Assembly (NCBI GenBank): GCA_943325595.2
Contig: CALPQA020000062.1
Location: forward strand, 1 to 8,324
Length of the DNA: 8,324 nt
DNA from: Auritidibacter sp. Marseille-P8566
GTDB taxonomy: Bacteria; Bacteroidota; Bacteroidia; Flavobacteriales; Flavobacteriaceae
Direction of reading: 5' to 3'
Below the pieces are notes generated by a model, which did not search any database, had not been told where the DNA came from, and was given only the letters and a program-made list of their open reading frames with translations. The position numbers and the translations under genes are program-made. Numbering within the stretch: position 1 is the first letter of the stretch; each line of letters starts with the position of its first letter. Of the stretch, positions 1 to 7,238 are shown piece by piece.

Positions 1-417
1 GGTAAGTAAGTTATTAATTTCTTCGTCTTGTCCTGTTGCTTCAAAAACAGTATAATCTTCTCGAATTACTACCGCTTTTGCGCCATATTCACGCAATAAA
101 CGCTCCACTTTTACTTCTTTCATAATGATGGAAGTTGGTACTTTATACAACGCCATTTGTTGCCAAACGATTTCTTCATTGGTATTGGAAAACACTTTGA
201 ATACATCTACAATTTTTTCTAATTGACGCACAATATTATTGACAACAGCTTCTGTTTCAATAATCACAATTGTGAATCTGTAGATTTTGTCAATTTCACT
301 TGGTGAAGAATTCAAACTCTCTAAATTGATTTTTCTTCTCGAAAAAATTATGGCGATTTTGTTAAGTAAACCAACTTGATTTTCCGTGTAAACCGATAAT
401 GTATATTCCTTTTTCAT
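1..417 (-). CDS. ilvN: Acetolactate synthase small (regulatory) subunit, 3' end cut by the window
   Basis: Regulatory subunit of acetohydroxyacid synthase. It binds the catalytic subunit IlvB, raises its activity and confers feedback inhibition by valine. The first 139 codons are present, starting MKKEYTLSVYTENQVG; the frame stays open to base 1, so only the C-terminal tail is missing (family length is about 160-180). Residues 1 to about 76 form an ACT domain. N13, G16 and N31 align with N11, G14 and N29 of E. coli IlvH, the residues known to contact valine, so valine sensitivity is inferred. The rest resembles the C-terminal IlvN domain (YKVPTSIIMKEVKVERLLREYGAKAVV). The ATG at 417 fits the family start exactly and lies 38 bases after the ilvB stop, consistent with one transcript. 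The upstream stretch is A-rich with no clear Shine-Dalgarno, as is usual in this phylum. Confidence 0.95.
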   Translation of the reverse strand, partial: MKKEYTLSVYTENQVGLLNKIAIIFSRRKINLESLNSSPSEIDKIYRFTIVIIETEAVVNNIVRQLEKIVDVFKVFSNTNEEIVWQQMALYKVPTSIIMKEVKVERLLREYGAKAVVIREDYTVFEATGQDEEINNLLT

Positions 418-455
418 TTTAATATTTTTTAGATTTCCGTATAAATTGGGTAATC

Positions 456-2213
456 CTAAATTTCTTCTTTGCTTAAAACAATTTCTGCAACTCCTTTTCC
501 TTGTGGCACCATCGGGAAAACATTGTCTTCGTGAAGTACGGCTACTTCTAATAAAAACGAGCTTGGATGGTCTAGCATTTCTTTCAAACTTGCTTTTAAT
601 TCTTCCCTTTTTGAAATTTGCTTTCCGTCAATTCCATAAGCATTAGCAACTTTTACAAAGTTTGGACTTTGAATATCGGTGAAAGAATATCTTTTTTCAT
701 GGAATAATTCTTGCCATTGGCGAACCATTCCGAGGAAACTGTTGTTTAAAATCAGAATTTTTACATTGGGTTTAAACTGCATAATTGTTCCCAACTCTTG
801 GATATTCATCTGTGCTCCACCATCACCCATTATTGCAACAACGTGTCTTTCGGGCGCACCTAATTTTGCTCCAATTGCTGCAGGAAGTGCAAATCCCATT
901 GTGCCTAATCCGCCACTCGTAATATTACTACGTGAAATATTTTGTTTGGTATATCGACAAGCTACCATTTGGTGTTGTCCAACGTCGGTAACAATGACTG
1001 CATTTCCATCCGTTAATTCATTCAACACCTGCATTACTTCGCCCATTGTCAATTCTCCATCGACTGGGTTTAGTTCTTTATGAATTAATGATGTAGTTTC
1101 TTTTTCTTTTCTAATTTCGAATTCATTCATCCATTCAGGATGTGTTTTTGTATCTAGTAATTCGGTCAATAACGGTAATGTTTCTTTGCAATTTCCCCAA
1201 ACCGGAACTGTAGTTTGTACGTTTTTATCAATTTCTGCTGGGTCAATATCCAAATGAATAATTTGAGCTTGTTTTGCATATTTATCCAAACGCCCAGTCA
1301 CTCGGTCGTCAAATCGCATTCCAACAGCAATTAAAACATCACATTCATTGGTCAAAACATTTGGACCATAATTACCGTGCATTCCTAACATTCCAACTCC
1401 AAGTGGATGATCCGTTGGTAAAGCACTCATTCCCATTATTGTCCAAGCTGCAGGAAGTCCCGCTTTTTCAATAAAATTCTTAAATTCATTTTCAGCATTT
1501 CCAAGCAAAACGCCTTGTCCAAAAATCACAAATGGTTTTTTGGCATTGTTGATTAAAGCTGCTGCTTTTTCAATATATTCTTTGCGAACAATTGGCTCTG
1601 GACGGTAACTGCGAATATGAATACACGGTCTGTAACCAATATATTCAAACAATTGCAGTTGTGCATTTTTTGTAATGTCAATTAAAACCGGACCTGGACG
1701 ACCTGATTTTGCTATGTAAAAAGCTTTCGCTAAAATTTCGGGTATTTCAGAAGCATCTGTGATTTGGTAATTCCATTTCGTAATCGGCATCGTAATATTA
1801 ATAATGTCGGTTTCTTGAAACGCATCGGTACCTAATAAATGAGCAAAAACTTGTCCTGTAATACAAACTAGTGGTGTAGAATCTATTTGTGCATCCGCTA
1901 ATCCTGTGACTAAATTCGTTGCGCCTGGACCACTTGTTGCAAATACAACTCCTGTTTTCCCACTTACTCTTGCATATCCTTGTGCAGCGTGAATTGCACC
2001 TTGCTCGTGACGCACTAATATGTGATTTAGTTTGTCATTAAAGTCGTAAAGGGCATCGTAAATAGGCATAATTGCACCACCCGGATAACCAAATATGGTA
2101 TCAACGGATTCGGATAATAAAGCATCAATCACTGCTAAACTTCCTGTTGTTGTTAATTTTTTAGGTTCTAAATTTACTGTCTTTGGGGCAGTTACTGTTT
2201 CAGAATTAGCCAT
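456..2213 (-). CDS. ilvB: Acetolactate synthase large (catalytic) subunit
   Basis: Thiamine-diphosphate enzyme that condenses two pyruvates to 2-acetolactate (valine/leucine branch), or pyruvate with 2-oxobutyrate to 2-aceto-2-hydroxybutyrate (isoleucine branch), in the cytoplasm. It has 585 residues, a normal full length. The N-terminal TPP domain spans about 22-190, with FGYPGGAIMPIYDAL and the catalytic glutamate E70 in VRHEQGAIHAAQGYAR. The central FAD-binding-type domain spans about 210-350 (MLGMHGNYGPN, GMRFDDRVTG). The C-terminal TPP domain holds the Mg/TPP motif from GDG at 463-465 to NN at 490-491. W500 in MVRQWQELF matches the Trp that favours 2-oxobutyrate in AHAS isozymes. The position matching plant Pro197 is F123 (GQVFAHLLGTDAFQE). 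The ATG at 2213 begins a short variable lead and lies 32 bases after ilvD. The gene sits between ilvD and ilvN in one operon. Confidence 0.97.
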   Translation of the reverse strand: MANSETVTAPKTVNLEPKKLTTTGSLAVIDALLSESVDTIFGYPGGAIMPIYDALYDFNDKLNHILVRHEQGAIHAAQGYARVSGKTGVVFATSGPGATNLVTGLADAQIDSTPLVCITGQVFAHLLGTDAFQETDIINITMPITKWNYQITDASEIPEILAKAFYIAKSGRPGPVLIDITKNAQLQLFEYIGYRPCIHIRSYRPEPIVRKEYIEKAAALINNAKKPFVIFGQGVLLGNAENEFKNFIEKAGLPAAWTIMGMSALPTDHPLGVGMLGMHGNYGPNVLTNECDVLIAVGMRFDDRVTGRLDKYAKQAQIIHLDIDPAEIDKNVQTTVPVWGNCKETLPLLTELLDTKTHPEWMNEFEIRKEKETTSLIHKELNPVDGELTMGEVMQVLNELTDGNAVIVTDVGQHQMVACRYTKQNISRSNITSGGLGTMGFALPAAIGAKLGAPERHVVAIMGDGGAQMNIQELGTIMQFKPNVKILILNNSFLGMVRQWQELFHEKRYSFTDIQSPNFVKVANAYGIDGKQISKREELKASLKEMLDHPSSFLLEVAVLHEDNVFPMVPQGKGVAEIVLSKEEI

Positions 2214-2245
2214 TTTTTTATTTTTAAATATCGTATTATTTTTTG

Positions 2246-3925
2246 TTAAGCTTCGTCAGTTACGCAACCTTCTGATGCGTCTTTTACCAATCGGGTGTAT
2301 TTGTACAAAACACCATTGGTTACTTTTAAAGGTGGCGTGACAAATAGCGCTCTTCTATTCTCTAATTCTTCATTCGATATTGCAAGGTGAATGGTATTAT
2401 TTACCGCATCAATTTCAATTATATCATTGTCTTTTACTAGTGCAATAGTTCCACCATCATAGGCTTCCGGAGTGATGTGTCCCACAACAAATCCATGGGT
2501 TCCACCGCTGAATCTTCCATCTGTAATTAGGGCAACACTTTTTCCTAATCCTGCTCCTATAATTGCAGAAGTTGGTTTTAGCATTTCTGGCATTCCGGGT
2601 CCGCCTTTTGGTCCTACATAGCGAATAACAATTACGTCACCCGCTTTAATTTTTTTGTCTTCAATTCCTTGAATGAGTTCCTTTTCACCATCAAAAACTT
2701 TGGCTGGACCTGTAAATTTCTCGCCTTCTTTTCCAGTTATTTTTGCAACCGAACCTTTTTCGGCAAGATTTCCATATAATATTTGAAGATGTCCTGTTTT
2801 TTTAATCGGATTTTCAATCGGACGAATGATGTTTTGTTCTTCAAAATCGATATCAATAATATCTTTTAAGTTTTCTGCCAATGTTTTTCCCGTTACTGTA
2901 ACACAATTTCCGTGAAGCATTCCTTTGCTTAAAAGGTATTTCAACACCATTGGAACTCCGCCTTTTTCGTGAAGGTTTTGCATTAAATAATTCCCTCCTG
3001 GTTTAAAATCGGCAATTAATGGCGTTTTGTCACTAATTCTTTGGAAATCGTCTTGCGTGATTTTCACACCGATGCTTTTTGCCATAGCAATAATATGTAG
3101 AACGGCATTCGTACTTCCTCCAAGTGCAATTAAAGTGGTAATTGCATTCTCAAAAGCTTCAAAAGTCATAATGTCTTTTGGACAAATATTTTTTTCTAAA
3201 AGTAGTTTTATATAATGTGCTGCTTGTTTGCATTCCTCAATTTTTTCATAACTCACGGCTGGATTCGAACTCGAGTAGGGAAGGCTCATTCCAAGTGCTT
3301 CAATTGCAATAGCCATTGTATTTGCAGTATACATTCCGCCACATGCACCTGCACCTGGACAAGAATTTTTAATGATTCCTTTGAATTCTTCTTCCGATAT
3401 TTTTCCTGCAATTTTTTCTCCTAAAGCTTCAAAAGCAGAAACAATATTCAGGTCTTTTCCCTGATATTTTCCTGGGGCAATAGTTCCTCCATAAACCATA
3501 ATTGAAGGACGATTTAATCTTCCCATTGCAATTATGGAACCAGGCATATTTTTATCGCAACCTGGAATTGCAATTACACCATCATAATAATGACCTGCAA
3601 CGACACTTTCTATACTGTCGGCAATGATTTCTCGACTCACTAACGAATACCTCATCCCATCAGTTCCATTTGTAATACCATCGCTAATTCCAATAGTGTT
3701 GAATATTAAACCTACCATTTCAACCGCATTTACTTCAACTTTTATATAGGATGCAAGGTGATTTAAATGCATATTACACGTATTTCCGTCATAGCCCATG
3801 GATGCAATTCCTATAAAAGATTGTGCTAATTCTTTATCGGTCAAACCAATACCGTATAACATCGCTTGTGCAGCAGGTTGCGTTGGGTCTTGGGTTACGG
3901 TTTTACTGTATTTATTTAATTCCAT
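2246..3925 (-). CDS. ilvD: Dihydroxy-acid dehydratase
   Basis: Iron-sulfur enzyme of the IlvD/Edd family. It dehydrates 2,3-dihydroxy-isovalerate and 2,3-dihydroxy-3-methylvalerate to the 2-oxo acids, the step shared by valine, leucine and isoleucine synthesis. I chose the ATG at 3925 ([18 protein letters not shown]), giving 559 residues. The frame is open nine codons further to a TTG at 3952, but that lead (MLRKFNILN) is unlike the family and the ATG start gives the usual length. Cluster cysteines are C50 ([10 protein letters not shown]), C123 ([10 protein letters not shown]) and C195 ([16 protein letters not shown]). K124-adjacent DKNMPG and the DGMRYSL motif are intact. S474 in [11 protein letters not shown] is the probable catalytic serine. 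Whether the cluster is 2Fe-2S or 4Fe-4S cannot be told by eye. It is the first gene of the ilv operon, preceded by an AT-rich leader and a terminator. Confidence 0.97.
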   Translation of the reverse strand: MELNKYSKTVTQDPTQPAAQAMLYGIGLTDKELAQSFIGIASMGYDGNTCNMHLNHLASYIKVEVNAVEMVGLIFNTIGISDGITNGTDGMRYSLVSREIIADSIESVVAGHYYDGVIAIPGCDKNMPGSIIAMGRLNRPSIMVYGGTIAPGKYQGKDLNIVSAFEALGEKIAGKISEEEFKGIIKNSCPGAGACGGMYTANTMAIAIEALGMSLPYSSSNPAVSYEKIEECKQAAHYIKLLLEKNICPKDIMTFEAFENAITTLIALGGSTNAVLHIIAMAKSIGVKITQDDFQRISDKTPLIADFKPGGNYLMQNLHEKGGVPMVLKYLLSKGMLHGNCVTVTGKTLAENLKDIIDIDFEEQNIIRPIENPIKKTGHLQILYGNLAEKGSVAKITGKEGEKFTGPAKVFDGEKELIQGIEDKKIKAGDVIVIRYVGPKGGPGMPEMLKPTSAIIGAGLGKSVALITDGRFSGGTHGFVVGHITPEAYDGGTIALVKDNDIIEIDAVNNTIHLAISNEELENRRALFVTPPLKVTNGVLYKYTRLVKDASEGCVTDEA

Positions 3926-4168
3926 GTTGAGTATATTGAATTTCCGTAACAATCAAATTAAAATGTAAATGAAAGCTAACGATGTTTTAAATTAATTGTT
4001 AAATTGTATTTACCAACAAAATTAATATTGTTTTGCTTTCTCACTTTTTATTTTCCAATTGCTTTACAGTGTTAAACGGTTTGTAAATTAATTTAAACAT
4101 CTAGTTTTCAATATTTTAAATTTAAATTTTTTACGACACTTAACTCTTTTTTTGTTGTTTTTTAGCAT
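3926..4168 (-). other. AT-rich ilv operon leader without a convincing gene
   Basis: This 243-bp stretch between the terminator and the ilvD start is very AT-rich. It should contain the ilv operon promoter and 5' untranslated region. I see no tRNA-like fold, no terminator-type hairpin with a T-run on the minus strand, and no leader peptide with runs of Ile, Val or Leu codons. A 26-codon minus-strand frame starting at 4168 is Lys/Arg-rich and looks accidental. One promoter -7 match is listed separately. Confidence 0.6.
4017..4024 (-). promoter_or_regulatory. Candidate -7 element upstream of ilvD
   Basis: On the minus strand this reads TAATTTTG, matching the Bacteroidota -7 consensus TAnnTTTG. 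It would give a 5' untranslated region of about 85 nt before the ilvD ATG at 3925. No TTG lies at the usual 17-23 nt spacing upstream; the nearest is 31 nt away. It is therefore a half-match and could be chance in such AT-rich DNA. Confidence 0.25.
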
Positions 4169-4193
4169 AAAAAAACCTCCCGAGTTGGGAGGT
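4169..4193 (-). terminator. Strong rho-independent terminator (minus strand)
   Basis: A perfect 7-bp stem, ACCTCCC (4175-4181) with GGGAGGT (4187-4193), encloses a 5-nt loop. On the minus strand it is followed directly by seven T. On the plus strand the following bases are AATTTTAT, a much weaker tail, so it works mainly for leftward transcripts. It lies about 190 nt beyond the stop of the 80-residue membrane protein gene and about 245 nt before ilvD. It therefore separates the ilv operon from the genes upstream, and would also end any transcript starting at the promoter-like site at 4290-4318. Confidence 0.85.
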
Positions 4194-4285
4194 AATTTTA
4201 TACTTTTATAAAAACAAGCTACATTGTAAATGTTGATTTATAACGTTTGGTCGCTTCACGAAGTTGCTGATTTTCAGCACTTTTG
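4169..4285 (-). ncRNA. Candidate small RNA or leader transcript of about 115 nt
   Basis: The interval runs from the expected start of a promoter match (4290-4318) to the intrinsic terminator. It contains no convincing protein. On the minus strand it could fold into a 6-bp hairpin (TGCTGA/TCAGCA, 4265-4279), a 5-bp hairpin (ACATT/AATGT, 4221-4233), a self-complementary TTTTATAAAA (4204-4213) and the terminator stem. Promoter, small hairpins and terminator in a gene-free gap is the usual layout of a small RNA. It may equally be the conserved tail of a repeated element, or an attenuated leader of ilvD. I recognise no known RNA family. Confidence 0.3.
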
Positions 4286-4289
4286 ATTA

Positions 4290-4318
4290 CAAATATAGAC
4301 AAAACTTTGATTCAACAA
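4290..4318 (-). promoter_or_regulatory. Bacteroidota-type promoter match in the gap before the terminator
   Basis: On the minus strand, TTG (4318-4316) is followed after 18 nt by TATATTTG (4297-4290). This fits the TTG-N17-23-TAnnTTTG consensus described for Flavobacterium and Bacteroides housekeeping promoters. Transcription would start near 4283-4285 and run leftward into the terminator at 4169-4193, or to ilvD if read through. It lies downstream of the 80-residue gene, so it cannot serve that gene. Confidence 0.45.
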
Positions 4319-4342
4319 TTACCAATTCTGATAAATCCCGAG

Positions 4343-4380
4343 CCTCGCCATTTCTTGAAAGGGCTGTTAGCGGCAGTATA
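4343..4380 (+). repeat. Inverted-repeat arm at the 3' end of the 80-residue gene
   Basis: The inner part GTTAGCGGCAGTATA (4366-4380) abuts the stop codon of the membrane-protein gene (4381-4383). It matches the reverse complement of 4642-4656 at 14 of 15 bases. The outer part CCTCGC (4343-4348) is matched by GCGAGG at 4669-4674. The spacers between inner and outer blocks differ (17 and 12 nt) and do not match. The two-block agreement makes chance unlikely. Confidence 0.7.
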
Positions 4381-4623
4381 TTATGTCATTGCAAACAATG
4401 CTTTGAACACACAAATTATGGCAATAATTCCACAGCTAATTGTAATCAAATTCATTCTAACGAAATATGCTTTTTTCATGTAGTCAGGTTTGCCTTTTAT
4501 TTCATATTTTGAATCCCAAGACTTGTAATTATAAATAAATACCGCAAATGCAGCGAAAAATATCGCAAACATAAAATTTTTAAAAATCTCATCTTTAAAA
4601 GCTTCGGTGATAAATTCTCTCAT
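4381..4623 (-). CDS. Small two-helix membrane protein of unknown function (80 residues)
   Basis: I do not recognise a named family. The product starts MREFITEAFKDEIFKNF, a polar, probably cytoplasmic, lead. A first hydrophobic helix spans about residues 16-32 (FMFAIFFAAFAVFIYNY). A charged loop of about 23 residues (KSWDSKYEIKGKPDYMKK) follows, then a second helix at about 57-78 (MNLITISCGIIAIICVFKALF). This predicts a two-pass inner-membrane protein with no signal peptide and no lipobox. The ATG at 4623 is the only sensible start and is preceded by A-rich sequence. The whole gene sits between inverted-repeat arms, the left one touching its stop codon, which suggests it came in as a unit rather than being an old partner of the DUF4136 gene upstream. 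Composition and length are plausible for a real gene, but expression is unproven. Confidence 0.7.
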   Translation of the reverse strand: MREFITEAFKDEIFKNFMFAIFFAAFAVFIYNYKSWDSKYEIKGKPDYMKKAYFVRMNLITISCGIIAIICVFKALFAMT

Positions 4624-4641
4624 TTTAAAGCAAACGTGGTT

Positions 4642-4674
4642 TATATTGCCGCTAACTGTTAATTAGTTGCGAGG
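4642..4674 (-). repeat. Inverted-repeat arm at the 5' end of the 80-residue gene
   Basis: On the minus strand this begins CCTCGC and ends GTTAGCGGCAATATA, the partner of the arm at 4343-4380. It lies 18 nt before the membrane-protein ATG (4623), so it falls in that gene's promoter/leader region. Its outer end comes within three bases of the DUF4136 gene's stop codon (4677-4679). Confidence 0.7.
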
Positions 4675-4676
4675 AA

Positions 4677-5207
4677 TTATTTTTGGGGAGGAAATTGCGC
4701 TAATATTTTCGAAACAAATTCGTTTATTCTAGCTTCTTTTTCGCTTCTAACTTTTGTCAAATACCCTTCGCCTTCACCTTGCCAAACGAGTTCTTTTTTT
4801 CTGGCATCTATTAAATCAATGAATAAGGTGCCTTCGGTAGTTGTGGTTACATAGGTTTGTCCTCCCCATAAATAAGGATTCCAACCCCAACCCCAGCCAT
4901 AACCCCAACTTGTATTGTATTGGTTTACATCAATTTGTTCTCTTTCTTTTGTGGAAATATTTACTAATAAATCAGGAGTATCACTTTTTGTAAATCCTTT
5001 TTTTGTCATTTCGGCATCAATAGCTCGAAGAATTCTTTTTTTGTCTAAGTCGGAAATTTCAACTTTATCAATTCCGGTTTTATGATACGCATATGTCTTA
5101 TATTGACTGAAATCAACATTTTTATCAAAATCAGAATTTACCCTAACCGAGCTGCAAGACAATACTAAAAAAAATATAAATACAGAAAAAATTTTAATTG
5201 CTTTCAT
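4677..5207 (-). CDS. DUF4136-type outer-membrane-targeted lipoprotein
   Basis: The 176-residue product has a lipoprotein signal peptide: MKAIKIFSVFIFFLVLSC, with a Lys-containing n-region, a hydrophobic core and the acylated cysteine at C18. The mature part matches the DUF4136 pattern: an early VNSDFDKNVDFSQYKTYAY strand region, a central helix (DLDKKRILRAIDAEMTKKGF), PDLLVNISTKE, a Gly/Trp/Tyr-rich stretch at about 101-117 (WGYGWGWGWNPYLWGG), then TTTTEGTLFIDLIDARKKELVWQGEGEG and a final helix before FPPQK. The family's function is unknown; members are periplasm-facing lipoproteins common in Bacteroidota. The ATG at 5207 is fixed by the signal peptide. The gene begins 35 bases after the hutU stop, so it could be cotranscribed, but nothing links it to histidine degradation. 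Confidence 0.88.
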   Translation of the reverse strand: MKAIKIFSVFIFFLVLSCSSVRVNSDFDKNVDFSQYKTYAYHKTGIDKVEISDLDKKRILRAIDAEMTKKGFTKSDTPDLLVNISTKEREQIDVNQYNTSWGYGWGWGWNPYLWGGQTYVTTTTEGTLFIDLIDARKKELVWQGEGEGYLTKVRSEKEARINEFVSKILAQFPPQK

Positions 5208-5242
5208 AGTTATTTGATTTATAAATGGAACATTAATTTCAA

Positions 5243-7219
5243 CTAAAATAACGAATCGTCAACCGTATTTGGTAGGGTAACTTTTAATAATGGTTCGGCT
5301 TCCATTGCTCTTTTTATTGCAAAAATTGCACCTTCATTTCTGGCCCAACTTCGTCTTGAAATTCCGTTGTTTACATCCCAGAAAAGCATTGATTGTAAGC
5401 GCTTTGAGGCTTCTTTACTGCCATCAAGAACCATACCAAATCCACCATTAATTACCTCGCCCCAACCTACGCCACCGCCATTGTGAATCGAGACCCAAGT
5501 TGCGCCTCGGAAACTATCTCCAATGACATTTTGAATTGCCATATCGGCAGTAAATTTGGAGCCGTCATAAATGTTTGAAGTTTCTCTATAAGGAGAATCT
5601 GTACCAGAAACATCGTGGTGGTCTCGTCCTAAAATAACGGTTTCAATTTCGCCTTTTGCAATTGCTTTATTGAATGCTTCGGCAATTTTTACTCTTCCTT
5701 CGGCATCGGCATATAGAATTCGAGCTTGAGAACCCACGACTAATTTGTTTTCTTGTGCCCCTTTTATCCAATGAATATTGTCAGCCATTTGTTGCTGAAT
5801 TTCAATTGGTGAATTGAGCATCATTTCTTCTAAAACAGTACAAGCAATAGCATCAGTTTTTGCTAAATCTTCTGGTTTTCCTGAAGCGCAAACCCATCGG
5901 AAAGGACCAAATCCATAATCGAAACACATAGGTCCCATAATGTCTTGAACATAACTGGAATATTTAAAATCAATTCCGTTTGAAGCCATAACATCAGCGC
6001 CAGCTCTTGATGCTTCTAGTAAAAAGGCATTGCCATAATCAAAGAAATAGGTTCCTTTTGCGTTGTGTTTGTTAATTGCAGCAGCATGTCTTCGCAGCGA
6101 TTCTTGTACTTTTTCTTTGAATAATTTTGGGTTTTCTGCCATCATTTCGTTGGCGTCTTCAAATGAAATTCCTGCGGGATAATAGCCGCCTGCCCATGGA
6201 TTGTGAAGCGAAGTTTGATCGCTTCCCAAGTCAATATGAATATTTTCGGCATCAAATTTTTCCCATACATCAACACTATTTCCAAGATAGGCTATAGAGA
6301 CTATTTCTTTATTGGCTTTTGCCGATGCCACTCTTTCAACTAATTCATCTAAGTCGGTAATAATTTCATTTACCCAACCTTGGTCATGGCGCAGGTGTGT
6401 GATTTTGGGATTCATTTCTGCACAAACGGTTATGCAGCCGGATATATTTCCTGCTTTTGGTTGCGCCCCACTCATTCCACCTAAACCAGAAGTGACAAAT
6501 AACCCTCCTGATGGTGATTTTTTTATTTTTCGAAATCCGTTCAAAACGGTAATTGTAGTTCCGTGAACAATCCCTTGGGGTCCAATATACATATAACTTC
6601 CAGCCGTCATTTGACCGTATTGAGAAACTCCTAATGCATTGAATTTTTCCCAATCGTCTGGTTTAGAATAATTTGGAATTACCATTCCGTTAGTAACTAC
6701 AACTCGTGGTGCTTCTTTGTGAGAAGGAAATAATCCCATCGGGTGTCCAGAATACATTGTCAGTGTTTGTTCATCTGTCATTTCTGATAGATATTGCATC
6801 GTCAGGCGGTATTGTGCCCAATTTTGAAAAACAGCTCCATTTCCTCCATAGGTAATTAACTCGTGGGGATGTTGTGCCACTGCATAATCCAGATTGTTCT
6901 GAATCATGAGCATAATGGCTTTTGCTTGTTCGCTTTTTCCAGGATATTCTGAAATTGGACGGGCATACATTTTATAATCGGGACGCAAACGGTACATGTA
7001 AATTCTTCCGTATTTTTCTAATTCCTCAGAGAATTCTTTGATCAAAACAACATGGTCTTTAGGTTCAAAATACCGAAGTGCATTGCGAAGCGCTAATTTT
7101 TTTTCTTCGGAAGATAAAATTTCTTTGCGTTTTGGTGCATGATTTATGGCAGTTTCATACTGTTTTGGTTGAGGTAAAACAGCTGGAATTCCTTCTTGTA
7201 TTTGTTCTTGAAACGTCAT
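5243..7219 (-). CDS. hutU: Urocanate hydratase (urocanase), long form
   Basis: Cytoplasmic enzyme of histidine degradation. It adds water to urocanate to give 4-imidazolone-5-propionate, using tightly bound NAD+ as an electrophile. Family motifs run the full length of the 658 residues: YGGNGAVFQNWAQYRL (about 124-139), MYSGHPMGLFPSH (155-167), YMYIGPQGIVHGT (209-221), the NAD-region glycine motif SGLGGMSGAQPKAG (244-257), GPFRWVCASG (438-447), GRDHHDVSGTDSPYRET (531-547) and WVSIHNGGGVGWGE (575-588). It is about 100 residues longer than the 557-residue Pseudomonas putida enzyme, close to the length of animal UROC1. The active-site Cys410 region of P. putida aligns with C432, but spacing to GPFRW differs by two residues. 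The ATG at 7219 lies 19 nt after the DUF5522-like gene. hutH, hutI and hutG are not in the window. Confidence 0.96.
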   Translation of the reverse strand: MTFQEQIQEGIPAVLPQPKQYETAINHAPKRKEILSSEEKKLALRNALRYFEPKDHVVLIKEFSEELEKYGRIYMYRLRPDYKMYARPISEYPGKSEQAKAIMLMIQNNLDYAVAQHPHELITYGGNGAVFQNWAQYRLTMQYLSEMTDEQTLTMYSGHPMGLFPSHKEAPRVVVTNGMVIPNYSKPDDWEKFNALGVSQYGQMTAGSYMYIGPQGIVHGTTITVLNGFRKIKKSPSGGLFVTSGLGGMSGAQPKAGNISGCITVCAEMNPKITHLRHDQGWVNEIITDLDELVERVASAKANKEIVSIAYLGNSVDVWEKFDAENIHIDLGSDQTSLHNPWAGGYYPAGISFEDANEMMAENPKLFKEKVQESLRRHAAAINKHNAKGTYFFDYGNAFLLEASRAGADVMASNGIDFKYSSYVQDIMGPMCFDYGFGPFRWVCASGKPEDLAKTDAIACTVLEEMMLNSPIEIQQQMADNIHWIKGAQENKLVVGSQARILYADAEGRVKIAEAFNKAIAKGEIETVILGRDHHDVSGTDSPYRETSNIYDGSKFTADMAIQNVIGDSFRGATWVSIHNGGGVGWGEVINGGFGMVLDGSKEASKRLQSMLFWDVNNGISRRSWARNEGAIFAIKRAMEAEPLLKVTLPNTVDDSLF

Positions 7220-7238
7220 TTTTTGAATTTAAATTACC

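Larger units (their letters stand above)
4245..4674 (-). other. Cassette-like unit: small membrane-protein gene, inverted-repeat ends and structured 3' tail
   Basis: The 80-residue gene is bracketed by inverted-repeat arms at 4343-4380 and 4642-4674. It is followed by a roughly 140-nt tail that ends near an AACGTTATA motif (minus strand, about 4245). The unit interrupts what would otherwise be a simple run of the DUF4136 gene to its terminator. From memory, not checked, similar GCCGCTAAC and CAAATATAGACAAAAC stretches recur beside orphan small genes in Flavobacteriia genomes. No transposase, integrase or clear target-site duplication is visible, and the left boundary is a guess. Confidence 0.3.

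Noticed and set aside
3926..3952. Longer ilvD start at the TTG (nine extra codons)
   Set aside because: The ATG at 3925 gives MELNKYSK, the expected family beginning and the normal length; the extra residues match nothing in the family.
4091..4168. 26-codon minus-strand frame right after the terminator as an ilv leader peptide
   Set aside because: It is rich in Lys and Arg and poor in Ile/Val/Leu, starts inside the end of the terminator T-run region, and is followed by no terminator or antiterminator structure.
4245..4380. Integron attC site after the 80-residue gene
   Set aside because: GCCGCTAAC and AACGTTATA recall attC ends, but neither fits the RYYYAAC/GTTRRRY core. The interior shows little of the self-complementarity an attC needs, and no integrase is present.
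4880..4912. CCAACCCC-type tandem repeat
   Set aside because: It is explained by coding for the Gly/Trp/Tyr-rich segment of the DUF4136 lipoprotein and does not extend beyond the protein pattern.
6384..6653. Minus-strand 89-codon frame inside hutU
   Set aside because: It is an out-of-frame reading of the conserved NAD-binding part of hutU with a composition unlike a real protein.
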